Shown here: one piece after another, positions 26,571 to 36,208 of the stretch
Layout: each line of letters opens with the position of its first letter
Position numbering within the stretch: the stretch's first letter is position 1
The notes under the pieces: model-generated
Told to the model about the DNA's origin: nothing
The model's database searches: none
The model's input: only the letters and a program-made list of their open reading frames with translations
Made by a program: the position numbers and the translations under genes
NCBI RefSeq assembly: GCF_001315015.1
Contig: NZ_CP012914.1
Span: 682,001 to 746,000 of the forward strand
Length of the DNA stretch: 64,000 nt
DNA from: Azospirillum brasilense
GTDB taxonomy: Bacteria; Pseudomonadota; Alphaproteobacteria; Azospirillales; Azospirillaceae
Direction: 5' to 3'

Positions 26571-27316
26571 GCCGCCGCCTCGGCCTTTGCGGAGTCGTGG
26601 CGAACCACGCTCGCTCCGGCGCCGGTCCGGCATTCCACCACGGTGAGGCCGGTCCGCTCGGCCAAGCGATGGTCGTGGGTGACCACCACCAGCGCCGCCT
26701 TCTGGAAGCGGGCGACGGCGCTCAGCAGTTTCATGGTTCCCTCGGCCAGCGACGGGTCGAGCGACGCGGTCGGCTCGTCGGCGAGGATCACCGCCGGCTG
26801 GTGCGCCAAGGCGCGGGCGATGGCGACGCGCTGGCGCTGCCCGATGGAGATCTGCCGGGGGAGACGGCGCCCCAGCTCGGCCACCCCCAGCGTCTCCATG
26901 AGCGTCACCGCCGGGCCGGGGCAGGGCAGACCGAGCGCCCGGCGCGTCAGCAGCACGTTCTCGCGCACCGACAGGAACGGCACCAGCCCGCCGGTTTGAA
27001 GAACATAGCCCATGTGGGCGGCGCGCAGCGCGGTCAGGCGGTCGCGCGCCCCGCGACGCCACAACGCCATCACGTCAACGGGCTCGGCCAGCATTCCGGC
27101 CTGGGGCATGCGCAGCGTGAAGCGCCCGGCCCGCGTGGGGGCGACAATCAGCGAGAGCAGGTCGAGGGTCGTGCTCTTGCCGCAGCCGCTCGGGCCGACC
27201 AGGGCGATCTGGTCGCCGGGGCACAGGGTGAAGCGCTCCACCGCCAGCCGGAACCGGTCGCTTCCGGCGGCGCGTTCGTGGACACAGTCCTGAAGATCGA
27301 CGAGCGGCGCCGTCAT
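26567..27316 (-). CDS. ABC transporter ATPase (MacB/LolD-like)
   Basis: 249 residues. Walker A GPSGCGKST (41-49), Walker B AVILADEPTASLDP, His switch VVTHDHRLAE. The signature is ISIGQRQR in place of LSGGQ. Its best context is the FtsX-like permease directly downstream, with a 4-bp overlap; the VWA gene ends 4 bp upstream. Powers the permease pair in the inner membrane. Confidence 0.9.
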   Translation of the reverse strand: MTAPLVDLQDCVHERAAGSDRFRLAVERFTLCPGDQIALVGPSGCGKSTTLDLLSLIVAPTRAGRFTLRMPQAGMLAEPVDVMALWRRGARDRLTALRAAHMGYVLQTGGLVPFLSVRENVLLTRRALGLPCPGPAVTLMETLGVAELGRRLPRQISIGQRQRVAIARALAHQPAVILADEPTASLDPSLAEGTMKLLSAVARFQKAALVVVTHDHRLAERTGLTVVECRTGAGASVVRHDSAKAEAAA

Positions 27317-27320
27317 GACG

Positions 27321-29291
27321 TCAAGGCAGGCTGTCGAGCGGCACGGGATAGACCGCGTCGCCGGCCGAGGCCTTGTCGTGCAGCGTCACCCAGCGGTCCA
27401 CGTCGTCGTGGAAGCGCTGGTACAGCGCCACCTTCGACTTCACGTCGTCGATGATCGCCTGCTGCTCCCCCACCCCCATGCGGGCCCAGCCGTCCGGGTC
27501 GATGGACATGATGCGGCTCTGGTAGGGCAGGCCCTCCAGATACTCGCCCATCAGGCCGGTTTCCTCCAGGTTGCGCGCCTTGCCCTGGGCGATGCGGTTG
27601 GGGTCGCGCCCCATGGCGGCGGCGGCGCTGCGCAGCTGGTTGAAGAAGTCGCCGGGGTCGATCTGCCCACGTTCGCCGGCCTCCACCACCTTGCGCAGCG
27701 TGGCCTGGAGATCGCTGATCTGGTTCTTGGTCAGCAGGACGCGCACGCTGAAGGACGCGATGTCCGGCTTGCGGAAATCGCGGTCGGACGCCCACGCCTC
27801 GAACATGGCCGGCGCCTTGGTGCCCTGCACCTCGCCGAGGTAGGCCAGTCGCATCGCCTTGCCCACGTCCTCCGCCGCCTTCGCCATGCGGTCGTCCGCC
27901 GGGGTGGCGGGCTGCGCGTCGGGCTTGGCTGCCGCCTGGGCGGTCTTCACCTGATTGACCAGCAGCTCGGACAGGCGCTGCACCTGGCTGCGGAAGGCCT
28001 CGGCGTCGCCGGCCTCCACCGGGAAATAGAGGGAGCCGACGTTGGGGAAGTTGCTCAGCCGCTCATATTGGGACCGGGCGGTCTGATGGTCGTTGCGCCC
28101 CTCGGCGGTCTGAAGGTGCAGCACGTAGATGGCGATGCGGTTCTCCAGCGCGAGCTGGCGGATCTGCGCCGTGGACAGGCCGGTGCTGGCCAGCGGCGAC
28201 GTGCCTTCGCGCGAGCTGGCGTCGGTGAACCAGATGACGTAGCGGCCGCCGAACGGCTTCCAGTCGATCTTGCGGATCGCCTGCTCCAGCCCGGCGTAGC
28301 CGTCCTCGGCGAAGGCGCGGGTGGAGGCGGTGGAGGCCGACACGCCCTTGACCGAGTCGAAGAAGGCCGACTTGGTCGCCGTGCTGTTGGGGTCGGCGAA
28401 GGTGCGGGTCAGATACTCGACCCCCTTGGACTTCTGCGGGTCGTCGCGATAGCCGATCATGCCGAAGCGGACGCGGTCGTTCAGCTTGGCGGCCTCGACC
28501 TGCTGGAAAACCTGCTCGATGGCCGTGCGCGCCCGATCGATGTAAGGCTGCATGGAGGAGGTGGCGTCGACCAGGAACACCACGCCGGACCGGAAGTCGG
28601 CCAGTTCCGCTTCGGGATTGCCGCGGCGGGAGGGGGTGGGGGCCAGCGGCTCCGCCTTCTCCTTGGTCACGGAGGCGACGCGCACCGTGCGCACCCGGAA
28701 GCCGGATTTCAGCACCGTCGAGTTCGCCTCGAGGATCGGCAGCAGGTAGAACTGCTTCTGGAGATCGATGAAGGTCTCCGGCTCGGCCGAAATGATCGGG
28801 CTGTCGGCCGGCACCGCGCCGGACGCCACCTGCTGGCGCGCGGCCTCGGCATCGACCAGCAGCCGGTCGGAATTCAGCAGGTCGACGAGGCCCTTGCGGT
28901 CCTTGAAGAACAGCACCCGCTCGCGGTTGGCCGGGTTGGTGAAGGCCATCACCAGCGTGTGGCGCCAGGGGATGGTGTCGGAGGCTTCCACCCAGCCGGC
29001 GGTCTTGCCCTCGCTGTCCGCGCCCACCTCCAGGAAGCTCTTCCCGCCCTGCTCCTTGCGGTCGTAGACGAAGAAGACGAACATCGGTGGCACGGTTTTG
29101 CCGGTGCCGCCGGGGGAGGCGGCCAGCACCGCGCCCGGCCGGGTCAGCACCCGCTGGTGCAGCGCGGTCTTGCCCTCGATCAGCAGCGGCGTGCGCTTGC
29201 CGGTGGCCTGCGCGAGCGCGGGCGCGGCGGTGCCGGCCAGCAGGGCGACGCCGAGGGCGGCGGCCAGGACACGGAAGGATGCGGCGGTCAT
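27321..29291 (-). CDS. Periplasmic VWA-domain protein of the Srf-type operon
   Basis: 656 residues from ATG 29291, chosen for its signal peptide (1-27, ending APALAQ) and ATGA overlap with the Sel1 gene; the open frame reaches 29459. After an N-terminal domain of about 200 residues, a VWA domain begins at FLVDATSSM (near residue 240, MIDAS DxTxS) and includes VIWFTDASSREG. A long C-terminal helical region follows. Related VWA proteins of protein-kinase/T6SS-like loci have the same plan. Likely a soluble periplasmic adaptor. Confidence 0.82.
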   Translation of the reverse strand: MTAASFRVLAAALGVALLAGTAAPALAQATGKRTPLLIEGKTALHQRVLTRPGAVLAASPGGTGKTVPPMFVFFVYDRKEQGGKSFLEVGADSEGKTAGWVEASDTIPWRHTLVMAFTNPANRERVLFFKDRKGLVDLLNSDRLLVDAEAARQQVASGAVPADSPIISAEPETFIDLQKQFYLLPILEANSTVLKSGFRVRTVRVASVTKEKAEPLAPTPSRRGNPEAELADFRSGVVFLVDATSSMQPYIDRARTAIEQVFQQVEAAKLNDRVRFGMIGYRDDPQKSKGVEYLTRTFADPNSTATKSAFFDSVKGVSASTASTRAFAEDGYAGLEQAIRKIDWKPFGGRYVIWFTDASSREGTSPLASTGLSTAQIRQLALENRIAIYVLHLQTAEGRNDHQTARSQYERLSNFPNVGSLYFPVEAGDAEAFRSQVQRLSELLVNQVKTAQAAAKPDAQPATPADDRMAKAAEDVGKAMRLAYLGEVQGTKAPAMFEAWASDRDFRKPDIASFSVRVLLTKNQISDLQATLRKVVEAGERGQIDPGDFFNQLRSAAAAMGRDPNRIAQGKARNLEETGLMGEYLEGLPYQSRIMSIDPDGWARMGVGEQQAIIDDVKSKVALYQRFHDDVDRWVTLHDKASAGDAVYPVPLDSLP

Positions 29292-30373
29292 TTCGGCAGT
29301 GCCTCCTTGGCCTGTGCGTGCCCCTGGTCGGCCGCCTTGCGCAGCCATGCGAGGCCGGCGTCCGGCCCCTGCGGGTCGTCGGTCTTGCCGCTCATCAGCA
29401 GCCGGCCGTAACGGAACTGCGCTTCGGCATCGCCGGCCTCGGCGGCGCGGCGGTACCACTCGGCGGCCTGGGTCGGGTTGGCCGAGGGCAGCGGGCTGGT
29501 TTCGGCGGAATGGGTGGCGGGGTCGTACATCGCGCCCAGCGCGATCGCCGCCTCGGCGCTGCCGCGCTCGGCGGCGTGGCGGAACAGCAGGAAGGCGCCG
29601 TCCAGCGCCTTGGCCTGCCGGAACCGCTCCCCGGCCGCGTAGGCGTCGCCGGCCGGCGTGCCCTGCTGCACCAGCTTACGGGCCTCCTCGACCGTCGGCG
29701 GCGGCAGGGCGGGCGGCAGGGCGGGCTTGGCGGCCTCGGCGACCGGTGCCGGTTCGGACTCCCCGTTCTGCATGAGGAACCAGCCGCCGCCGGCGAGCGC
29801 GGCCAGCAGCAGCACCCCCGCGGCGATGGCGCCCCAGGGGGGTGCCTTGCCGGTGCCGACGGGCCCGGTGGGAGGCGGTCCCGTCTCGATGTCGGCCGGG
29901 ATATGGATCTCCTGGGGTTTCTGGGGCTCCTGCGGTTCCGCCGGACCGGCCGGCGCTTCCCCTTTCGTCTCCTTCGGCCATTCCGGTCCCTTCGGCGGCG
30001 TCCACACGGGCGGGGTGGACTTGCCGCGGATGGCCTTCCACACCAGCCGTTCCTCGACCACGGCCCCTCCGGCGCCGCGCACCCGCATCACATAGGGGAT
30101 GTTCGGGCGCAGATGGGCCGTCACCCCGTGGTCGAGGTCGAAGGACAGCCGGCCCTCGGCGCGCGCGACAGTCTCAGGTGGAAACCAGAAGACGGCGCTT
30201 TTCCAGGGATCGTCCGGCGTGCGCGGATCGAGGTGCTTGGCCTTGTCCACTCCGCCCATCTGGTGCAGCAGGCAGATCTCGACCGGGTCGGGAAAGCGGT
30301 CGGGCGGGCCGATCACCTCGATCAGGGCTCGGCCGCCGGGGTAGGTGGAGGGTTGGGTCGCGCGCGCGGGCAT
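29288..30373 (-). CDS. Membrane protein with Sel1-like repeats
   Basis: 361 residues. An N-terminal beta-like domain (1-115), a proline-rich linker, a membrane helix (181-200), a second proline-rich stretch, and Sel1/TPR-like repeats from about 235 to the end (AFLLFRHAAERGSAEAAIALG, AAEWYRRAAEAGDAEAQFRYG, AGLAWLRKAADQGHAQAKEAL). The repeats should lie on the periplasmic side if the N-terminus is cytoplasmic. Starts 14 bp after the SrfC-like gene. Probably a bridging subunit. Confidence 0.82.
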   Translation of the reverse strand: MPARATQPSTYPGGRALIEVIGPPDRFPDPVEICLLHQMGGVDKAKHLDPRTPDDPWKSAVFWFPPETVARAEGRLSFDLDHGVTAHLRPNIPYVMRVRGAGGAVVEERLVWKAIRGKSTPPVWTPPKGPEWPKETKGEAPAGPAEPQEPQKPQEIHIPADIETGPPPTGPVGTGKAPPWGAIAAGVLLLAALAGGGWFLMQNGESEPAPVAEAAKPALPPALPPPTVEEARKLVQQGTPAGDAYAAGERFRQAKALDGAFLLFRHAAERGSAEAAIALGAMYDPATHSAETSPLPSANPTQAAEWYRRAAEAGDAEAQFRYGRLLMSGKTDDPQGPDAGLAWLRKAADQGHAQAKEALPK

Positions 30374-30387
30374 GGTTGGACGGTCCG

Positions 30388-33075
30388 TCAGGCGGTGATG
30401 GGGGTGGGCTGCGCGATCGCGATGGTCGCGAGGATCTCGCCGAGCGCGCGGTTGTGGGCTTCGCCGATCTCACGGCCTCCGGCGAAGCTCACATTGTCGA
30501 GACCGAGCTGGCGGAAGGCGACGCCCCAGTCGATGAAGCGGTCGCGTTCCATCGGCAGGCGGCGGCCGTCCAGCGGCGGCAGGCCGGCGGGCACCGGCGG
30601 CGGGGTGAAGATGGCGCGGGCGCGGGGCTGCGGCGCCTCGGGAAAGCCGGGGCGGGCGGCCTCGTCCAGCCCGGCGAATCCCAGGCCGGCGACGTAGTCG
30701 TTGAGCCGCATCATGGCGATGCCGACGGCCCGGTCCACCACGTCGTCCCAACGGGTGTGCGCGGCCTGCACCTGGGCGCGCACACCCTCGGCGATGGCGT
30801 CGCCCAGCCCACGGCGGTGGGCGCCGACGATCACCTCCTGCACGAGATCGTCCAGCGCGGCGGCCGGCAGGCCGAGCCGCGACAGCAGGCCGGCGTCCTG
30901 CGACAGGGCGCGCAGATGTTCGGTCCAATGGTTCATCACCTGTTCGGCGAAGACCGCGGGACGGTCGGCTGGCGGCCGGCGGGGGACCGGCGGCGCCTCC
31001 GCCGGGGTGACGGCCGCCGCGCCCCAGGGATCGTCGTCGGGGACCGGCGGCGCGGCCTCGGCCGGAGCCGGGGCGAGGCGGTCGAGCTTCAGCGCCGCCG
31101 CGTTCAGGAAGATCTCGCGCGCCGTGGCCTCGCGGAATTGCAGGCGCTCCAGCAAATGGCCGAACAGCGTGTAGTCCGTCGGCTTCATGGCTTGGTTGAG
31201 GCGGACGCGGGTGGCGTTCAGCGCCTGCTCGCGCTCACGGCGCGAGGCGTCGTCGTCGGCGTGGTAGAAGCGCTTGAGACTCGCCTCGAGGTGCGTCGCC
31301 TCCTCCTGCAACCGCTGGCGGATTTGCGCTTCCTTCAGCGCCGGGTCGAGCACCGCGTTCAACCGTTCCACGAGGAAGGTGACGCCGCCGTCGTTGGGCA
31401 TGAAGGCGGCGTCCCACACGGTGCCGCGGTCCGCGACGTGGCGGGCGCACAGCGGGGAGTTCTCGAAGGCGGCGCGGTATTCCGCGATCACGCCGGCCTG
31501 GGCGGCGGACGGCCCGGCCTCGACCAGCCGCTGCTGGTCGATGTAGTCCATGAGATGGAGCTGCTTCATGCCGGGGTTGCGCAGGAACAGCGTGTTGGCG
31601 AAGGGCTTGCCGTCCCAGTTCTCCGGCCAGCCGTCCTTGCCGTACAGCTCCAGGAAGGAGGCGCCGAGGCGGCGGTCCCACTTGCCGCGGCGGGACTCGG
31701 CGGTTTCGCCGCCCTTCTCCACGAACTCCAGATCGAACTTGGTGAGCATCAGAAACAGCGCGGTGCGCGCCCGCGCGCGCGCTTCCGGCGTGGCGCCGTG
31801 GGTCACGTCGATCCAGCCGCGCACCATCGGAGCGAGGTCCTTCACCTCCGCCGTGCTTGGCGGCATGCACAGCAGCATGGCGGTCAGCTCGCGCTCCTCG
31901 GTGAAGCGCTGGAACAGGTAGGCGATCTTGCCGCGCAGCAGCAGTTCGCGGACCTGTGCTGTCTTCTCCCCGTCGTCCGAAGGCAGGCAGGGGAGCTTGA
32001 GACGCGAACGCGCGCCGGGGAAGTCCAGAAGATCGGTGTGCTGGAAGAAGGGCCAGGGCGTGTCGGCCATGACGATCTTCAGCTCGGCCACCAGCGCCGT
32101 CAGCGTGGCGCGGGGCAGCGGCACCGGGGCGCCCGCCGCGCTGCCGGCCAGCGGCCGGACGCTGACGAGGTCGCGCGCGTCCTCCGGCGTGCCGAGCGCG
32201 CGCTTCAGCACCTCGACGTCGATGATGCTGGTCTCGCGCGGCACCAGGGCGGACAGGGCAGCGCGCGCGTCCGGCGCGTGGGAGAGCCGTTCGAGCGCGC
32301 CGGCCAGCGTCAGGAACAGCTCGGTGAAGGCGCCGAGATTGCCCCAGAGCATGGCGAACAGACGCGCCCGCCCGGCCAGGGTCAGGCGGGCGGCGTGGCG
32401 GATCACGCCTTCCCAATAATCGGTGTTGTCCAGCGCACGGATGCGCGCCGCGAAGTTGCGCTGGAAATATTCGCCGAGGTCGTACAGCGCGATCTCGTCG
32501 AGATGCGCCGCCGGGGTTCCCGTCGCCTCCGCCTCGGCGGTCGCCAGCACCTGCCGGATCTCCGCCTCGTCCGGCAGCTTCACCGTCATGTTGTTGGGGT
32601 CGAAATCGGACAGGAAGCTGTTGGCGAGGATCTTCACCAGATCCGTCTCGCTGAGCAGCCGCAGCTCGACCGGGTGCTCAGGGTCCACCGGGCCGTCGCG
32701 GTGGACCGTGAAGCGGGTGACGAGGCCGGTCGACTCGCGGTCGCCGGGGGGGTTGATCTCGGTCAGGAAATCCTTCCTCTCGCGGCCGAAGTCCGCGGTC
32801 AGCGAGGAGGATCGGCTGCGCGCCAGCGCCGACACCAGATAGGACTTGCCGGCCTGGCTGGGGCCGAAGACGCCCACGCAGTTGCGCCGTCCGGCCGCGC
32901 CGATCAGCTTGCGCGCCAGATTCTCCGACCGGCGCGTCGCCGCGCGCAACCCGTGCGCCTCGTTGGCGACGCTGACCGCGGAGGCGCGCACCTCCTCGAC
33001 CCAGCGGCGGGCTTGCCCGCTGCCCTCGGCGACGCGGCGCGCGGCGCCGACCAGATCCTTCGCAAACTCACTCAC
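30388..33075 (-). CDS. srfC: SrfC-like virulence-factor family GTPase
   Basis: 895 residues, GTG 33075 with GAGGCGAC upstream. A P-loop GPSQAGKS at 71-78 follows a helical start; a DFPG motif (in TDLLDFPGARSRLK) and TKFD (in LFLMLTKFDLEF) match G3 and G4, so a complete dynamin/TrmE-type GTPase domain is present. The rest is mainly helical, as in large GTPases that act on membranes. Gene order SrfA-SrfB-SrfC and size agree with the Virul_Fac (SrfC) family. The cellular role of SrfC is not firmly known. Confidence 0.85.
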   Translation of the reverse strand: MSEFAKDLVGAARRVAEGSGQARRWVEEVRASAVSVANEAHGLRAATRRSENLARKLIGAAGRRNCVGVFGPSQAGKSYLVSALARSRSSSLTADFGRERKDFLTEINPPGDRESTGLVTRFTVHRDGPVDPEHPVELRLLSETDLVKILANSFLSDFDPNNMTVKLPDEAEIRQVLATAEAEATGTPAAHLDEIALYDLGEYFQRNFAARIRALDNTDYWEGVIRHAARLTLAGRARLFAMLWGNLGAFTELFLTLAGALERLSHAPDARAALSALVPRETSIIDVEVLKRALGTPEDARDLVSVRPLAGSAAGAPVPLPRATLTALVAELKIVMADTPWPFFQHTDLLDFPGARSRLKLPCLPSDDGEKTAQVRELLLRGKIAYLFQRFTEERELTAMLLCMPPSTAEVKDLAPMVRGWIDVTHGATPEARARARTALFLMLTKFDLEFVEKGGETAESRRGKWDRRLGASFLELYGKDGWPENWDGKPFANTLFLRNPGMKQLHLMDYIDQQRLVEAGPSAAQAGVIAEYRAAFENSPLCARHVADRGTVWDAAFMPNDGGVTFLVERLNAVLDPALKEAQIRQRLQEEATHLEASLKRFYHADDDASRREREQALNATRVRLNQAMKPTDYTLFGHLLERLQFREATAREIFLNAAALKLDRLAPAPAEAAPPVPDDDPWGAAAVTPAEAPPVPRRPPADRPAVFAEQVMNHWTEHLRALSQDAGLLSRLGLPAAALDDLVQEVIVGAHRRGLGDAIAEGVRAQVQAAHTRWDDVVDRAVGIAMMRLNDYVAGLGFAGLDEAARPGFPEAPQPRARAIFTPPPVPAGLPPLDGRRLPMERDRFIDWGVAFRQLGLDNVSFAGGREIGEAHNRALGEILATIAIAQPTPITA

Positions 33076-33089
33076 GTCGTCGCCTCACA

Positions 33090-36000
33090 TCACTTGTCGA
33101 GGAGGATGCCGGTGTCCAGCCAATAGCCCTGCTGGTCGTCGATGGATTGCAGCCGCAGCCGCAGCTTGTTCTTCGGCACGGTGCGGCCCAGCGCGTCGAT
33201 GATCGAGGCCGGCTCGAAGCTGTCCACCACCTGCTTCTTCACGTCCCGCGTCCGGCGGCGCAGCGTGACGTTCAGCGGGGTGCGGGCGTTCAGCTCGGCC
33301 GCGACCTCGTTGTTGGCGTAGTCCAGGCTGTACATCCGCGTCGCCGGCCACCAGTCCACCGGGAACTGCCGGAAGCCCAGCGGCATCGGCCCGCGGAACT
33401 GGAACGGCGCGTCGGGCAGGTCGTAGTCCTCGGCGTCCAGCCGCATGTCGCGGTAATAGACGTCGGCGTCTAGCAGACGGTTGTTGCGGTCCAGCTTGCC
33501 GAAGAACTGCGCGGTCGAGCCCAGCCGCAGCGCGTCGGACCGGAAGTTGAAGTTCTGGAGCTGCCCTTCGCCCAGCAGGCAGATCATGGCGCCGACCGAC
33601 GCCGTGGTCTTCGGGTCGCCGATGGTCGCGTTCTGGCCGCGGAACGGGTACCACTGGCCGACGCGGAAGCGATGCAGGGGCACGATGCGGTGCGGCGGCA
33701 GAGCGCCGGTCTCCACCAGGATGTCGCGCACCGCCGGCAGCCGCGACGGACGCCCGGCCAGCAGCAGGACGTCGGCGCGGTAGCGCCAAATCACCTCGCT
33801 CAAGGCCCGCAGCATCTCCTGGAAGACCGAGCGGACGACGCGGTCGGTCTCCGTGTCGTCCACCAGGAAAACCACCTGTTGAAGATCGAAGCCGCGCGCG
33901 CCCTGGCGTGCCGCCTCCTGGTTGATGTAGGCGACCACCGCGTCGTTGGGCTTGCTGTCCGCGGTGAAGAAGCTGGCGAAGGGCCGCAGCTCCGCGTCCC
34001 TGGGCGCGGTGAGGTCGTACGTCTCGTAATGCGCCAGCATACCCAACGCGATGGGCGCCGCGACCTGCGCCGCGAACTGCTGGCGGCGCAGCTGGTCGGA
34101 AACGTGCATCTCGCCGTGATCGGCGCCGAGCAGGCGGTCCAGAACGGATTCGGCGCGCTCGCCCAGGCCGGAGTCGGCGAGCGCCTGCCGGATCGGCTTC
34201 AGCACCAGCTCACGCACCACCTGGAACACCGCGTCATCGCCGGCGAGGTTGAAGCCTTCGCGGAATTCCTGCTTGGGGAACAGCGTGACATTGGCGCCCT
34301 GGCCCTCGGCGCGGAAGCTGGTGATGACCAGATCCGTGGTGCCGCCGCCGACGTCCAGCGTGGCCACGCGCAGCGAATCCCGCGTCTGTGGGTCGGCGGC
34401 GTTGCCGGGGTGGCGCATCACGTCGAAGAAGGCGCGCGCGTCGCCGGAGTATTGCAGTGCCACCTGACCGTACAGATAGACCGCCTGGGTGGCGCTGGCC
34501 TCATCCCATTTCAGGATGACCTCGGGCAGGCGCATGTCGGGCTTCGGCACCGGCTTCTGCGCGCCGTTCTCGTCGAAGTCGATGTCGGCGAGGCCCAGCG
34601 ACAGATAGGCGAGGTCGCGCGCGGCCTCGGCCTGCTGCTGGAGGATCTGCCGCTCGGCCAGGGTCATGGCGGTCGGCATGGTCATGATGATGCGGCGCAG
34701 CCGGCGCGGCAGGTCGGCGTTGCGCCGCCGCAGCCGGTGGGACGGCGAGTTCATCATGCACAGCGCCTGGAGGAACACCTCGGCCAGCACGAAGGACATC
34801 AGGCTGCGCCGTGAATAGAGCGCGCGGATGGACGGCAGAAGGCGCATGTCCGCCCCCTCCATCGCCATGTCGATGCCGTGGATCGCCTCGCCGTAGTCGT
34901 TGATCAGCGTGGTGAAGGCCACGCCGGTCGCTACGGGCGCCTGCTCACCGTGCACGTCGGCGGCGTTGAAGCGCCAGCTGTCCTCGCGCGCGTCCTCGTC
35001 CCACAGATAGCGCTTCGGTCCGGACAAACCGGTCGAGCCCTCGCTGCCGCGCCGCAGGCTGGCGAGGCGGGTGGCCTCCGGTCCGACGCGGACCACCGTC
35101 GGCCAGGAGAAGGCGTCCGGCCGGCCACTGCGCAGCGACAGGTGCTCGCGTCCGAAGGAGGCGCGGCTGAACTCCAGCCGGCTCTCGAACGGGTCGCTGT
35201 AGACGTATTCGGGGCGGCTGAGGTCGCGAAGCTGCAGTTTCACCGCCTTGGTGATGTCGGCGCCGAGCTGGTCCGGCTCCGTCTCGATCAGCAAGCCGCA
35301 AGTGCGCGAATTGCCGAGGTCGATGACCATGTCCACGTCCACCGGCGCCGGGCGCGGCTCGGTCGAGCGGTCCACCACCTTCAGCTTCGGCAGGATGTCC
35401 AGCGCGTGCAGCAGGTCGATGAAGGCCCTGTAGCGCGCGATGTGCTCGTGCGGACCCTCCATGCGCTCCAGCAGCTCGTCCGAGGACAGCGGCTGGACGT
35501 GGCGCGATCCGGCGCGGCGGCGCTCGTCGCGCTCGACCATCTCCTTGAAGGCTTCCAGGCACCAGTCCTTGAACCACGGCTCCCGCAGGAACCAGTCCAG
35601 CGGGTCGCGGCGCGACGGCAGCGAGAAGCTGCGGCCATTGCGGGCGTCCTCGGGGGATGGGGCAAGGTAGGCCTCTTCCTCGAAGAAGTCGGCCAGGTTG
35701 GTGTCCAGCGCCAGCACGAAGCGGTAGGCGTTGCCGTCGGCGTCCGGCTCGTCCAGCGCCACCAGGCAGCCGCGCGCCCAGTTGGTGGGGCCGCGGAAAT
35801 AGCCGCCGCCCATCTCCTCGCGGAACAGCGGGATCGGCATCCAGTTGCGGTCCATCATCTGGACCACCTGCTGCACGTTGATCGAGTAGCGCTCCTGCCG
35901 GTTGGTCTCCTCGTCGCCGCGGCGGACCAGGACCGGCATCGTGTCGTCATTCAGTGCCGCCGTCCGCTCCTCGAAGAAACCCCAGTCGCGCGGCACCGGA

Positions 36001-36101
36001 GCGTCCTTCGGCAGCGAGAAGCCAAAGTCCAGGAATTGGATTCCGCTCCCTGGAATCACGGAGACGAGGTTCGGAAACTTGGTCAACTCGTTCAACGGCA
36101 T
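33090..36101 (-). CDS. srfB: SrfB-like protein with HSP70/actin-type ATPase motifs
   Basis: 1003 residues. The actin/HSP70 ATPase signatures are readable: phosphate-1 VIDLGNSRTCGLLIET (from residue 261), phosphate-2 LDVGGGTTDLVIT (near 578) and an adenosine-type motif LLLAGRPSRLPAVRDIL (near 780). Around 250 residues precede the ATPase core and are specific to the SrfB family. ATG 36101 has GAGG upstream. It lies 14 bp before srfC and 107 bp after the SrfA-like gene. Likely a cytosolic chaperone-like ATPase of the system. Confidence 0.87.
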   Translation of the reverse strand: MPLNELTKFPNLVSVIPGSGIQFLDFGFSLPKDAPVPRDWGFFEERTAALNDDTMPVLVRRGDEETNRQERYSINVQQVVQMMDRNWMPIPLFREEMGGGYFRGPTNWARGCLVALDEPDADGNAYRFVLALDTNLADFFEEEAYLAPSPEDARNGRSFSLPSRRDPLDWFLREPWFKDWCLEAFKEMVERDERRRAGSRHVQPLSSDELLERMEGPHEHIARYRAFIDLLHALDILPKLKVVDRSTEPRPAPVDVDMVIDLGNSRTCGLLIETEPDQLGADITKAVKLQLRDLSRPEYVYSDPFESRLEFSRASFGREHLSLRSGRPDAFSWPTVVRVGPEATRLASLRRGSEGSTGLSGPKRYLWDEDAREDSWRFNAADVHGEQAPVATGVAFTTLINDYGEAIHGIDMAMEGADMRLLPSIRALYSRRSLMSFVLAEVFLQALCMMNSPSHRLRRRNADLPRRLRRIIMTMPTAMTLAERQILQQQAEAARDLAYLSLGLADIDFDENGAQKPVPKPDMRLPEVILKWDEASATQAVYLYGQVALQYSGDARAFFDVMRHPGNAADPQTRDSLRVATLDVGGGTTDLVITSFRAEGQGANVTLFPKQEFREGFNLAGDDAVFQVVRELVLKPIRQALADSGLGERAESVLDRLLGADHGEMHVSDQLRRQQFAAQVAAPIALGMLAHYETYDLTAPRDAELRPFASFFTADSKPNDAVVAYINQEAARQGARGFDLQQVVFLVDDTETDRVVRSVFQEMLRALSEVIWRYRADVLLLAGRPSRLPAVRDILVETGALPPHRIVPLHRFRVGQWYPFRGQNATIGDPKTTASVGAMICLLGEGQLQNFNFRSDALRLGSTAQFFGKLDRNNRLLDADVYYRDMRLDAEDYDLPDAPFQFRGPMPLGFRQFPVDWWPATRMYSLDYANNEVAAELNARTPLNVTLRRRTRDVKKQVVDSFEPASIIDALGRTVPKNKLRLRLQSIDDQQGYWLDTGILLDK

Positions 36102-36208
36102 GCGCAGACCTCGAAAACCCGGCGTGAGCCTTTTGCCGGTAGATTAGACGGAAAGATCGACCGCTTACAACGCGAGTGATTGGCACACCGGACACGCCTA
36201 GGGAAAGA

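Noticed and set aside
29842..33126. 1094-codon open frame on the plus strand
   Set aside because: Antisense to the SrfC-like and Sel1 genes; Arg/Gly-rich with no motifs, a GC-rich shadow.
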